Below, one piece after another: positions 44,264 to 54,817 of a DNA stretch of 60,000 bases (position 1 is the first letter of the stretch; each line of letters begins with the position of its first letter). This DNA comes from Tubulanus polymorphus. Lineage: Eukaryota; Nemertea; Palaeonemertea; Tubulaniformes; Tubulanidae. The notes beneath the pieces are model-generated. The model saw only the letters and a list, made by a program, of their open reading frames with translations, had not been told where the DNA came from and ran no database searches. Location: assembly GCF_964204645.1 (NCBI RefSeq), contig NC_134029.1, positions 16,636,450 to 16,696,449 of the forward strand, given 5' to 3'. The position numbers and the translations under genes are program-made.

Positions 44264-44450
44264 TCCGGGGGTGAGTCTGGGGCCGTGCGTGTGTTGTCGT
44301 GGCCGGGGCGAGAGGTGGTGTGTTGTTGTGGCAACTGAAAACAATGGATATATTGCTTGCATGTGGAAGGCAGGCTTAATGATTGGGTTTGGTACTGCAA
44401 TTGGCGGGGCTTGACGTCAGGGCGCGGGCAATCTAGGTGTGTTTGGGACA
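44264..44450 (+). promoter_or_regulatory. Promoter-like cassette upstream of OB-fold copy B
   Basis: GGGGCCGTGCGTGTGTTGTC and GGCCGGGGCGAGAGG match 27625-27655. AATGATTGGGTTTGGTACTG then TTGGCGGGGCTTGACGTCAG is the inverse-CCAAT/GC-box/CRE core. It lies 0.9 kb upstream of the copy B coding start, so here promoter and gene are still linked without insertion. Confidence 0.55.
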
Positions 44451-45325
44451 AGCAAGACCTTTGAGGTCTTGCTATGTTCAATTGTAGCTTCAATAGGTAA
44501 AAAACATTGAAGCTGAAAGAATATAGGATAAAAGTGTCATGTATTGTCTCGTCGGTACATGTCCGGAATACAAAAGCTGAAAGTGTTAACTAAATTCTGA
44601 ACATGTACGTAAATGGCTCGACGTGTGATGGAGCTAGTTTTCAATAATCAATAAACTTCATAGAATTATTTCATGTGTTTACATGTTTGGCAGATGACTT
44701 TTGTATATAAAATGTTATAGGCCTAAGTGTGATTGTTATCCAAGGCGGTAATTTAATATTTTATATATAAAATATATAAAAACTCCAGGGGGTTGGTAAA
44801 CTCAAGGCGGGCACTGAATCAAGTAATTGTTTTTATATGGCCTCAGTTGTGTATTGGCGTGGTGTATGCTGTTAATCTAGGGGGACAGCTGTGTATGAGT
44901 TTATATGTAGTGTTGGTAAATAGAAGATGTGCAGTCGTCGCTGTAATGGTCGAATAATCAGTAGAATCTGATTGTCATATACATTTAGTACAGGGGTTTA
45001 TTTGTTTACATTTGTGCTAGAAAGTAGATTGAAAGGCCTGCGTTGACGTAAAATTGCAGATCTGCTCGTTAGTAAATGGTTCATTCATTGGGAACTGGCA
45101 CACTGGCAATTTTATCAGCAGGCGCCAGTGTGATATCAGACGCACTTGTTGAAAATTAGTTAATTTAAAAGTAAAATCAATGTTAATTTTCCGTCATCCA
45201 ATGCATGAAGTGGACAAATCATGCATAAAATAAACTCTGATATGTGTTAAACCTGCTTTTGTTGCTTTGCAGTATGAATTATAGAAGTTGCAATGTGATC
45301 TTACTATGTATTCGTTATGCTGTAG

Positions 45326-46825
45326 ATATGTCTTCCAACAGCACAAGGGTGAAGGTGATTGGAGGGCCAGAAGACCGGAGGAACTCGATGATGATTCCGG
45401 TTGTAACATCCGCTAATGTGGTGAAGGAATTGACAGTGGCAAAGGGCCTGGCAAGCAAACTTTTGGTAGGATCACACATGACTGTAACTAATTTGAAGTT
45501 TACGAGCGGTGTGGTGTGTTATGGACCGAAGAACTCCAAGGCATGTAGTGGCAATGTTGTAAATGGTTGTGAAGGGGATTGTGATTTGTGTATAATGTGC
45601 GGCTTGGTGGCTTTAGGTAGTAATGTGTGTCATCATTGGGTGAAAAGTGGCTGATCAGTGTGCTATTGAGTGGTAAATAGCATGGATCATGTGTTTGGTA
45701 ATATGGTGTGTTCTCTTTCAGATATTTAAGACTAAAGATTTTGAAGTGGACAGTGACATGTTCACAGTGTCAGGTTATATGCATGCCCCTAAGGTGTCCG
45801 TCGCGGATGCTTTGCATTCCCCGAAAAGACGCAGGGTTAGTGCGACGGGGAAGGTGACAAAGGTAAATACTTACTTTGCGGTTGGGATGGGATACGTTGG
45901 TAAGGATTTGTGGTTGAACAAGATGTTAGCATATGAAGTACCATGGTTGCTGGTGGTGTTTTCAAGGAATAGGGTGTTGCACAGCAAGTTTTTGCTGATG
46001 AAGAGTTGGCATGTTGTCTGTTACTAGCCTGGTATGGAAGTAGTGTGGTATTATAATGGAGGGCAGTGTAATTAATGTTGGGAGATTGTAGGATGTGGAT
46101 TGAAATGGGGCTTTCTGAGCAATGTCACAATACAGAAACTAGTGGCCAGCTCAGTTGGTACATGGATGGGTTTTAAAATGGTTTGAAATAGCATTGTAGG
46201 CATGGATGTAGCAGTTGCAAAATGTATCGTGACCATAGGCGCAGTGTTTGCTATGAGTTAATACTATAAGGTTAAAGTATGGGATGTATGAGCTGTGAAA
46301 AAGGTTATGTGTGGGGTAGAACACATTTTAGCCATGTATGTTAACGCAGAAAACGCAGTGGTATCATGTAGGTTGGATTTAAAATGTGATATTTGTTAAC
46401 CTTTGGTCGTGAGTGCTTCAGGATGTGTGGCATGTAGAGGCATCATGATTGCAAAGTAATGGTATGTTTGTATTATATTCATAAGTGTATGGTGTAACAT
46501 TAGGAGTGAGCAGTGATGATGTTGAGCGTGGAGATGTTGTAATAAGCGACGAGAAGACGAGTTCCTCCATTCGTCAGTAATTGTGGAACGAGGGTAATGG
46601 CGTTCAGGCAGAACAAGACGAGGGTCGTGAAGTAATAATAGAAAATGTCGTGGTTAATGTGTTTAATGGGATCACCTCCTTGGACAGTACCGGGATGATT
46701 CAAGCGAAGGTATGGCCATCTGTGCTGGATAGTTTCTATGGGAATAAGGATGGATATTTGATGATATAAGTGTGTAATGTGCTATTAATTTATGTTGTAG
46801 GATATAACAGATGAGAACAAATTCT
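45326..46825 (+). pseudogene. OB-fold (RPA-like) family protein, copy B
   Basis: Exons: 45326-45540, 45722-45862, 46485-46709, start of exon 4 at 46801; the gene is then cut by unrelated sequence (no fifth exon). The ATG at 45328 is again 2 nt after the acceptor (TGCTGTAG). Exon 2 is complete and shows the linker VADALHSPKRRRVSATGKV, a nuclear-localisation-like cluster. Exon 3 contains DVVISDEKTSS, LWNEGN and REVIIENVVVNVFNG. Lesions: the exon 1 donor is GC (GCATGT), exon 3 lost a base at its acceptor, has one TAA (before LWNE) and is 6 bp shorter than in A and C. This copy best preserves exons 1-2. It is preceded by the promoter cassette. Confidence 0.7.
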
Positions 46826-47660
46826 GATTCAATGAAATGTTATCTTGGAAATCATAACAAAATCATATTTGAAATCAGATGACTGCTATGCGAATTATGC
46901 CATGCTACGACAGTTAGGCTCAAGAACTGTCACTCAGTATTTTTATAAAGATTGGAACAATCTTTGAACAGAATGGGTGGAAGGACCAAAAGGTGAGCAT
47001 GCTCACTTGATGAATTCAACAAATAATAGGTTAGAATTTATATCAATGTGAAAGTGCTGTGTCTAGATTTAGTAACATTATTGTTTTCTGGCTTGACTTA
47101 TCAAAAAGTTTTAGACTAACTGTGGAATAAGACCATCGAGCTGTTGAACTATTTTTAAATGCGCTTTTCTCATATTGTAATTTTGGATGTATTAAAATTT
47201 TTTGCTGCGCTGTAACTTCTTGAGTTTTCGAGATATCTTCACAAAATGTGGAGTGTAGCTCTAGTACATACTATTCTACTGCATGAAACTTTTTTAAAGG
47301 CATAAAACATATTGGTTGGTGATTATAAAGGTTTGAAAAAAAATATTTTTGGATAATTTACAAAATTCTAAAATTTTATGAAAATAAGTACCCCCTATTT
47401 AAAAAAAAGAGTTTCATGCAGTTTATATATATGTCTACTAGATTTTTGTCACATAGGAATCAGGAATGGAAGGCCATTGAAATGTAGGAATCAAAAATTT
47501 TTTCTGTGGAAAAAGAATAGGACTAAATTATCAGTAGGGCAATTGATATGTCATTAAAAATATTTATTGCTGTTGCGAAAGTTAATTTTCTGTGTAAGGC
47601 ATGGATTTTAATTTTAACCTATAGTGGGGGATGACGTTGAGGATAGAATGATATGATGTA
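46826..47660. other. Inserted DNA between copies B and C, no gene seen
   Basis: Starts inside exon 4 of copy B. AT-rich, with GTTTCATGCAG near 47411 pairing with CTGCATGAAAC near 47279 as a distant inverted repeat. Likely an unclassified insertion, which explains why copy B lacks its end. Confidence 0.4.
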
Positions 47661-47675
47661 TTTAATGTGTTGTAG

Positions 47676-49446
47676 ATGTGTCCTTGAATACTATGAGAGT
47701 AAAGGTGATTACCAAGCCTGAAGATAGGAGAAAGTCTGTGATGATTGGGGTAATTACAAGCAGCGATGAGATAAGAGATTGTGGTGGCCAAGGATTTGGC
47801 ACCAAAATTGCAGTTTGGCATTTGGAGGACAATGACGAATGTGAAAAATACCAATTCATTGGTATCATACGCAACGAAGAGCTCCAAGGTAAGATTGTTG
47901 ATTCTGTGTTTATTATGATACGGGATTTCATATTATCAGTGTGCAAATGTCCAGTTTGTAATCTAGTTCGTTAATTAATCTCATTATGTGGCACATTTGC
48001 TAAGAAAATGTGTTAGTGCTGTTTTCCATAATGTTTATTGTTATGAGCGGTTTGCCAATTGGTAAAAGCCCACGTATATGAGGGTTGGAATGTTGAATTC
48101 AGTATAATGTAATGGTGTAATGATTATTCGGGATCAATGGAAAATCAAAAGGTGGGGGATAAGTGATGGTAGGGTGGGTAATGATGGATGGCATAGGTTG
48201 ATTTTGGTATTGGTATTTGTTATCAAATTCAGATATTCAAGACAAGAGAATTCGAGGTTGATAATGCAGTAATTGAAGGTATTTGCATGCCCCGCGTGTA
48301 TCGATCCCCGATGCATTGAGCTCGCCGAAAAAACGTCGTATTAGTGTGTCAGGAAAAGTGTCTAAGGTAGGTAACATTGTGATTAGATAGGGATAGAAGT
48401 ATGTTTTTGAAGATGGCGTGGGCCTAAATATTGATAGTGGGTGGAAGGGTTGCTGTTATGTGAGGATCAGTTATCTGTAATTACTGGGATTAATGTGTAT
48501 GATGTTGATAGATATACACAGCAGGGTTGGGTTGAAATTCTGTTTGTCGAATTATAGGGTTTTGAGGTGTTGTTAGGCTGACGAAATGATATATCTGCAA
48601 TGGAGAAAGGGTAATCAGATGTGGCAGCATGAATTGTAGGCTAAGCTGTATTTTTTATTATGATAGGTGTATGGTGTGACCTGTGGTGTAAGTAATGATA
48701 GCATGGGGTGGAAGCGTAGAGACGTTATCATAAGTGATGAAAGGACTAATAGCAATATACGCCTAAAGCTGTGGAACGAGAACAATAATGTATTGGGAGA
48801 GGGTGATGAAGGACGAGAGGTTCTTGTTGAGAATGTGTTGGTGGCAGAATATAATGGGCTGAAATCTTTGGACTGCACTGGGCTGATGCATGTTGAGGTA
48901 AAGATGAAAGTTGATTAGAATGTTAATGAGAATATGGATAGGTGGGTGTGATTGGCAATGTATGGCTTTTTTGTTTGCTTTAGGATATATCAGAAGTGGA
49001 ATCAAACATACAAGAAATTTGTATTGTGGGTGTTGATACCCAGGATGATGGGTATGTATAAATATGTTAGGTTTGTTTTATGCAAGTGTTGAGTTGATGG
49101 TTGCCTAATGGCACGTACTGATGATCAAATAGAAGTGGGAATATGTGGGGATGGTGTTCAGTATAAGGATGGTATCAGGTGTGTAATTGATTGCACTGGG
49201 TCAATTGTTGAATTCATGATCTTTCAATGCTGAGTATTTGTAATGCAATTTTACTTTGGCATTGAAGTAGGTTATATGTTCCAGTTAATTGTAGGCAGTT
49301 AATTGTGGTCGGTGATAATGGACAAGAGTACACGTTAACAGATGTTAACATGACAGAGGAAGATATTCTAGAATCTTTGCCATCCACAGTTAATAATGGC
49401 AATAATTGAGAAAGGCAAGGTTGTATCGTTGGCCCCTATGAAGTAA
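47676..49446 (+). pseudogene. OB-fold (RPA-like) family protein, copy C
   Basis: All five exons present: 47676-47888, 48233-48366, 48667-48897, 48984-49051, 49295-49446, all with GT-AG. The start codon is GTG where A and B have ATG. Exon 1 is 2 nt and exon 2 is 7 nt shorter than in copy B (frameshifts); the last exon has one extra base. Exon 3 is fully open (77 codons) and gives the clearest OB-fold: VYGVTCGVSND, DVIISDERTNS, IRLKLWNENN, REVLVENVLVAEYNGLKSL. Exon 4 ends GVDTQDDG, as in A. An undamaged gene with these exon lengths would encode about 267 residues. RPA70-like OB folds are the nearest family by pattern. Confidence 0.72.
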
Positions 49447-49449
49447 ATG

Positions 49450-50030
49450 TAGGTAAGGATTGTGGGTGGTGAATTATATCGTGGCAGTCAAAATTCAAAT
49501 TACTAACTTCATATTTGATACAAATTCATTATTTGTTGCTTTTAAGGGTGCAGCTAGCTTATGTTGTGAGGTCGTGACAGTGTATGAGCGGGGGTTCAAG
49601 GATGTATGGTGTGAAGTGGTGATGTATGCGGTTGTTTATCAAAGGGACATTTGTGAATGACTTATGTGAGCAATAGATTTATTTAAAATTAATAGATTTT
49701 GGGTAATGTAGAATACATGGGTAATATTGTGCCAATCTTGAAGTTGGATAGTTTTAAATCAAAAGCAACCAACCTGTGTGTCAAAAATATCTATCTGATG
49801 CATGTTGTTGAGGTCTGCCCTAGGTTATGATGCCAGCGCAATGATGTTTGTAGGGTTAAGATATAAACACAATTGTTTGATGTGTGGTATAACGTTGATA
49901 GATATGGTGTTGTAGTATTATGAGATGTAGAATGGAGGGTCATCTGTATAATATTATTACTATGTTACATATTTGGTGTTGCAAGTTGATAGGAGTCATG
50001 AGTTGAAGTATGAGTTTAGCATGTGAATAT
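49450..50030. other. 3' flank of copy C, no gene seen
   Basis: G/T-rich on the plus strand. The open frame 49460-49660 is compositional and has no recognised domain. Confidence 0.45.
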
Positions 50031-50033
50031 GAC

Positions 50034-50880
50034 GGCTTCATGAGGATGTAGGTAGGAGAGGCAATGATTAAATTGTAGTATTATAATGATAGATACTTGG
50101 GATGCTCCTGTGAGCAAGTTGATTTGAGAGTCATTATCTTAATGATAAAATTAACTGAGGTAATTTGGTAGTCATATGTGGAAGCGGAATGGAGAGTCAT
50201 CAGCAGAATCATGTTTTTATAATGTTTGATATTTAGGACGTTCTTATGTGGAAATAGATAGGCAGGAAACATGGCAATGATAATCATTCATATTAGATAT
50301 TTGAAGGTTGTCACTTTAAAGATATTACCACAATGTTAGTTATCTGAGATGTTCCTAGGTGTATGCATATAGGAGGGCAATCAATTTAATTATGATAATA
50401 ACTGTTAGATATAGGATGATCTTAAGTGTTGCTAGATTGGAGAGCCACGAGTGTGATTGTGATATTGGCATGTTTGAGTTAAGCATGATATTGGGTGATC
50501 AGATTCATTATTGTATTTCGATGTTTGATATTTGGGACGCTCCTATGATAATGTTGATAGGAAGATTATCAGATGATTGGTGTTTTTGCAATTTTAGATA
50601 TTGAGGGTGTTCCTAGGTGGATTTAGACTGACGTGAAATCATTATGATGATATCATTACATGTTTGATATTGCTGACGTTTCTATGTGAAAATTGATAGG
50701 AAGATATCGATGTTCCTAGTGAAATCGATAGGAAGGTCATTAGCGTAATAATATTGTTGGTGATGATATTTTGAACGTCCCTGTGTGAAATTGGTAGGAG
50801 TGTCATCAGCTTATTGATATTATTGTATGTTAGATATCTGGGATGCTCATATGTGGATATGGATAGGAGAGTCTCAGTTT
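50034..50880 (+). repeat. Worn minisatellite after copy C
   Basis: About nine diverged units recognisable by a GGGA(C/T)G(C/T)TCCTATG-like word followed by a TAGATAGGA/TTGATAGGA word and GTCATCAG: near 50099, 50234, 50345, 50530, 50606, 50667, 50710, 50770 and 50836. Unit length varies from 40 to 115 bp. The core resembles CTCCTATGGGGATGTAGATA of the array after copy A, so both arrays belong to the same repeat. Confidence 0.65.
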
Positions 50881-50884
50881 AATG

Positions 50885-51520
50885 GTGTAATTATAATGTT
50901 AAGTAATTTGGTTGTACAAATAAAAGAATAGATAATGCTATGGAGGCTATCAATCAAAATCATGATCTGATAAAGAAATTGCCGATTATTATAAAACCTT
51001 TCTGAGAGAAACCTTTCACAGAAAATGTTGGCAGAAAAGTTAGCTCGATTGAACGTAACTGTTTCTTCTATGGCGATTCTCCTCAAGAATTTAGCAGATT
51101 ATCAGTATAGGTTTAGTGTTGTGGTTTAACACTCTCAGAACTTTCTACAAGCCACCCAATTATTACTCATGGCGTTTACCCATTACGTTAGTCGGACTGG
51201 ATCAAATTAGCAAGGTAATTGATCATGTACAATCATTGATCAAAAAATATTACTTTCACTCAAACTGAGAAATATTTATCAAGATAGCCATTCCTATTCA
51301 TGGTATAGCAGGCTTTATGGGTGTTTATCGTTTCGACACGTTGCAAGTACCATCAAATGCAACTAGAGCAAACCCTACTAAAATCGTTGGGGTACCTCAG
51401 TATTTGGCAGTAACTCAGCATAGCGTGTACAATACTACATTCAATAGCAAGTTTTGTTATCATTTCAGGGGAGGGACTTAAAGATTTGTTCGACTGCTAA
51501 ATCTCTCAGAAATAATTTGA
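50885..51520. other. No gene seen
   Basis: Contains CTGATAAAGAAATTGCCGAT and other text that is locally codon-like, but no frame longer than 70 codons and no recognised motif. Confidence 0.4.
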
Positions 51521-51521
51521 C

Positions 51522-51881
51522 ATGGCTTCGGCTTTATTTTGGGATCAGCCGGATGAGATTATGAAATTATGTGATATTCGATATAAGGAAGCTTTATTAT
51601 CTGAAGGGAGTTAAGAACTTTCAGATGGCCTTTATCTTCTTTCTTCAAGTGATTCGGTATGGACAGTGCATTGTTCTAAAAGGCAAGTGAAGTCAGTAAC
51701 GACATGTAAACTGTGTGTCATGGGTATTGCCAATAAATTAACTGGATGTCAATTTGGTAAAGTTGATAAGACAGTCTTGCATGTCGTTAACTTGCCTATA
51801 TTACGTTGTTCCCTAATTCGCGAGATCTTAAAGCGATTCAGGGCAATGAATTGGCCGAGGCACCAAAGGTTCAAATGCTGA
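51522..51881 (+). pseudogene. Unidentified ORF with one in-frame stop (120 codons)
   Basis: From the ATG at 51522 (ACATGGCTTCG context), a frame of 30 codons (ASALFWDQPDEIMKLCDIRY) meets a TAA and then continues open to 51881 with DGLYLLSSSDSVWTVHCSKR, a Cys pair (TCKLC) and GIANKLTGCQFGKVDK. Composition and the single stop suggest a real, decayed protein. It precedes a BEL/Pao remnant by 1 kb and may belong to that or another element; no homology is claimed. Confidence 0.3.
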
Positions 51882-52217
51882 CGTTTAAATTTGATCAAGG
51901 GTCCTTGTTGACGCCACGTTTCGGCTCTTGTAGTTGAAAGTTTGTATGGTTACTTCAGTTCGAAGTTTGTAACTTCATATGTCTGCATTGTGCTGCCACC
52001 TATCATTCTTATAATTTTTCGGCTTTTTTACGTCATTCTTGGTAGCCATATTTGAACGCAGCTGGTTTTTGGTTTAGCAATATCTTGTCAAAAAGGCTCA
52101 ATTGTTCCGTAAGTTTAATTCAAGATAATTCGTAACTTTTTTTATCAGTTGCATATTAGAAGTAAGTTTTCTGTATATTGAATCACAAACTTGTAAAGTT
52201 TCATTTCATATTGTAGA

Positions 52218-52431
52218 AACGTCTTTTCGTCTTGGTCGAATAAAGTCAGTTCGGAACTTGAGAACAAAATTCTTGGTTGTCAGTTGCAACAGTCCTGGTA
52301 CATGATTGCAGTAAAAGATAATAAAGACAGAGAATTAGCAATGACTAGTAAGGAAAATGTTAAATTATTTTCATCAAAGACAGAAACCTTAAAGCAGGAA
52401 CTTGCTAATGATAGATTACAGTCGTCTTTTT
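52218..52431 (+). other. Unidentified short frame, coiled-coil-like
   Basis: An acceptor-like CATATTGTAG at 52215 is followed by about 70 open codons rich in Lys/Glu/Gln/Ser (SSELENKILGCQLQQSW, KDNKDRELAMTSKENVKLF, KTETLKQELANDRLQSSF) to a TAG. The heptad-like spacing of Leu suggests a coiled coil. It could be an exon or a capsid-like gene part. Next, 52486-52701 is open for 71 codons, with a hydrophobic start. Confidence 0.25.
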
Positions 52432-52909
52432 AGCCATTGTCTTTAGGGATACTATCCATACCAACTATTCTTAGCATCGTCGCTATTGCTATATCAGTTT
52501 TATCTTTTTATGATACAGTATAACCCGGGAGCACTTTTTCCCTTAGTTGCAGTAGCTCATCAAGGGGTTTCAGGGGTTGGTGCAACAATAATTGACTTTA
52601 ATATAACTATTACTTTTCTTGAAAACAGCGCTAAAGTTAGTCATGCATTGGCTGATGTGGAATACGACATACCTCTCAATACATTTGTTTTAGTACAATA
52701 AAGCATGCATGCTGGGCAAAGAAGAATTTAACAGTACTGTGGAAAAGTTTGGAAATTTGATATAAATTTGAATATTGATTTGTATGCCTCTCATATAAAT
52801 ACACAGATTAGTTTCTTGGCAGGCTGATCCAGAGGCAGTTTCTGCAGATGCGTTTAGGCCTAAATCGAGACATGCAAAATTTGACGAGGTACCATAAAGT
52901 AAAGGAATC

Positions 52910-54150
52910 GAGTTTTTCGCGTGGGCTTAACCGCAGATTTGCTCCGGCGATGGTCTGTTAAGAGTAGGGGGCACATGGAGAATTCTCTCCTGGCCAACCG
53001 CACTAAACATTCGATAATTCCACCGAAGAACGCTCACGTCACGGATCTGATTATTCGTCAAAATCGTCACTTTGACTGCAGGCATTCCGGAGTGAATCAC
53101 GTTCTGGCTTTGTTGAGAGGAAGATATTGGCTGCTGAATGGAAAATCTGCTGTCAACTCGTGATAGTAAAATAGTTTGTAAAATACATCAAGGGGTGTTT
53201 GGTGCGCAAATTTGCCGCTCGATTGCATGACTCCGAATAAGCCGCCCTTCACGAACGTCAGCATAGATTGTTTTGGGCCTCATGTCGTAAGACAAGGTTG
53301 TAGCGATATAAAGCGTCATGGCTGTATCTTTACAAGCCTATCGAGCAGAGCAATTCATATCTTAGTTTTACACGCTTTGGATACTTCATCGTTCATCAAT
53401 GCGTTGCGACATTTTAGTACGCGTAGAGGCCAGGCCGTAGTAATTCATTGCAACAACGCACAAATTTCTTCAGTGCCGAATCTGAGCTCAAAAGAATGAT
53501 TGCGAAATGGAATACCGATCAAATCGAGGGATTTCTGCCGCAGAAGGAAATCGCATGGAAGTTTAACCGTCACTGTCTGGGGTCACATTTCGGCAGCATG
53601 GAGCACTGTATTCGTTCGATAAGAATCGTCTTCAACGCGTGTTTGAAGCAACAACAGCTCAATGATGAGAGTTTATTGTCGTTCATGTGTGAGGTAGAAG
53701 GTATACTTAACAACAGACCTCTCATGGCTATTTCCGACAACACAAGAAGTGATTTCAGTGCATTAACTCCTAATCCCTTGTTGCTGGGTTGTTCCAATGT
53801 GTTGTCACCGCCTCGAAAGAGCGGAAAATTACGTTACGCATCAGTGGGGACAAATCCAGTACTCCAGTCCTGTAATCCGATGTTTTTTGGCACCGCTGGA
53901 CTTCATAGTATTTACCCTTGTCGCAAGCCCGGCAGAAATGGTTTGATGCGAAAGGGAATTTGCTTCTTGGCGACATAGTTCTAGTGGCGGACCATACCAC
54001 TCCTAGGAATTTCTGGCCATTGGGCATGTCTTCCCAGGACACAATGGTTTGGTCTGAAGCATTTCGGTCAAAACTAAGAGCAATCCTGTTATAATTCGCC
54101 CTGAAGTGCGTATCTCTAGACTTATCTTGTGCTAATTTTTTCATAGATTT
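52910..54150 (+). pseudogene. BEL/Pao LTR retrotransposon, RNase H end to integrase (broken)
   Basis: Old retrotransposon copy. In order: the end of the RNase H region (GLTADLLRRW, 52924), integrase zinc-binding domain (HVTDLIIRQN, HSGVNHVLALLRG, to 53160), integrase core (FTNVSIDCFGPHVV near 53232 with the first catalytic Asp, then FINALRHFSTRRGQ), and the C-terminal part with LVADHTTPRNFW-type text near 53985-54015. Breaks: the stop at 53161, a frame change at about 53450 exactly where the second catalytic Asp should lie (the residue there reads Asn), a two-base-scale change near 53580 and a further break near 53975. The 5' half (gag, protease, reverse transcriptase) is not recognised. Not functional. 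Confidence 0.82.
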
Positions 54151-54255
54151 ATTGTTGGTTAAGTAACTTTGTAATATCTAAGGGACTATCGATAATTGTG
54201 CCTGTATGTTATTTCGTTTAGGGCTACGTTATAGGTTCTCCTTAAGAGGAGAGTA

Positions 54256-54480
54256 TGTTGGCATCAATTTGGCTAGTGTGTGCTGCCCTCTAGGGGGTAT
54301 GGGTAAAAAACGGAAGTGAAGTAAGGATAGGAAAATCATGGATTTTTGGGAGGAAAAGCCAGAGCTAACTTATTGAGCTTACTTGTTTTAAACAAGTTTA
54401 TTTCTGGTTTTTCAAGTCTATTGCTGGTTTATTAAGAATAAATCGTTTTTGAAGTGTATGAAATGCACATTTGGTTGAAG
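54256..54480 (+). repeat. Start of a probable 3' LTR of the BEL/Pao element
   Basis: A purine-rich tract AAGAGGAGAG directly precedes TGTTGGCATC, the form of an LTR start. An AATAAA lies near 54440. The right edge is not defined, because no second LTR is present in the window for comparison. Confidence 0.45.
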
Positions 54481-54817
54481 TTTACTTTCCTTGGACTCGG
54501 ATGATCCACTGGAATGAAAAGAAATAAGTAATTGGCTGACCAAAAAACACATATCGAAATTCCTGAAAATATATTGAAGGTGGAACTAATCGAGATAATG
54601 AAAACGAACCGACCGAAATTTTCAAAATGGACGAGATTGCTGAATGGTACAATACAATGCCAATATAGCAGTATACTTTAAATAAACAGGATCAGCCGTG
54701 TACATTTTACTTTTCCTAAAAAAAATTGCTTTGTTTTTGGATTTGCAATAACGTACTGTTGATTAAGATGGAATCATGGTGCACTGTGTAGTAAGCATGT
54801 TCAATTTTGATGATTAA

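Noticed and set aside
47582-49005. Several 60-100 codon minus-strand frames over copy C
   Set aside because: Shadow frames produced by the same strand bias. The plus-strand exons explain the sequence.
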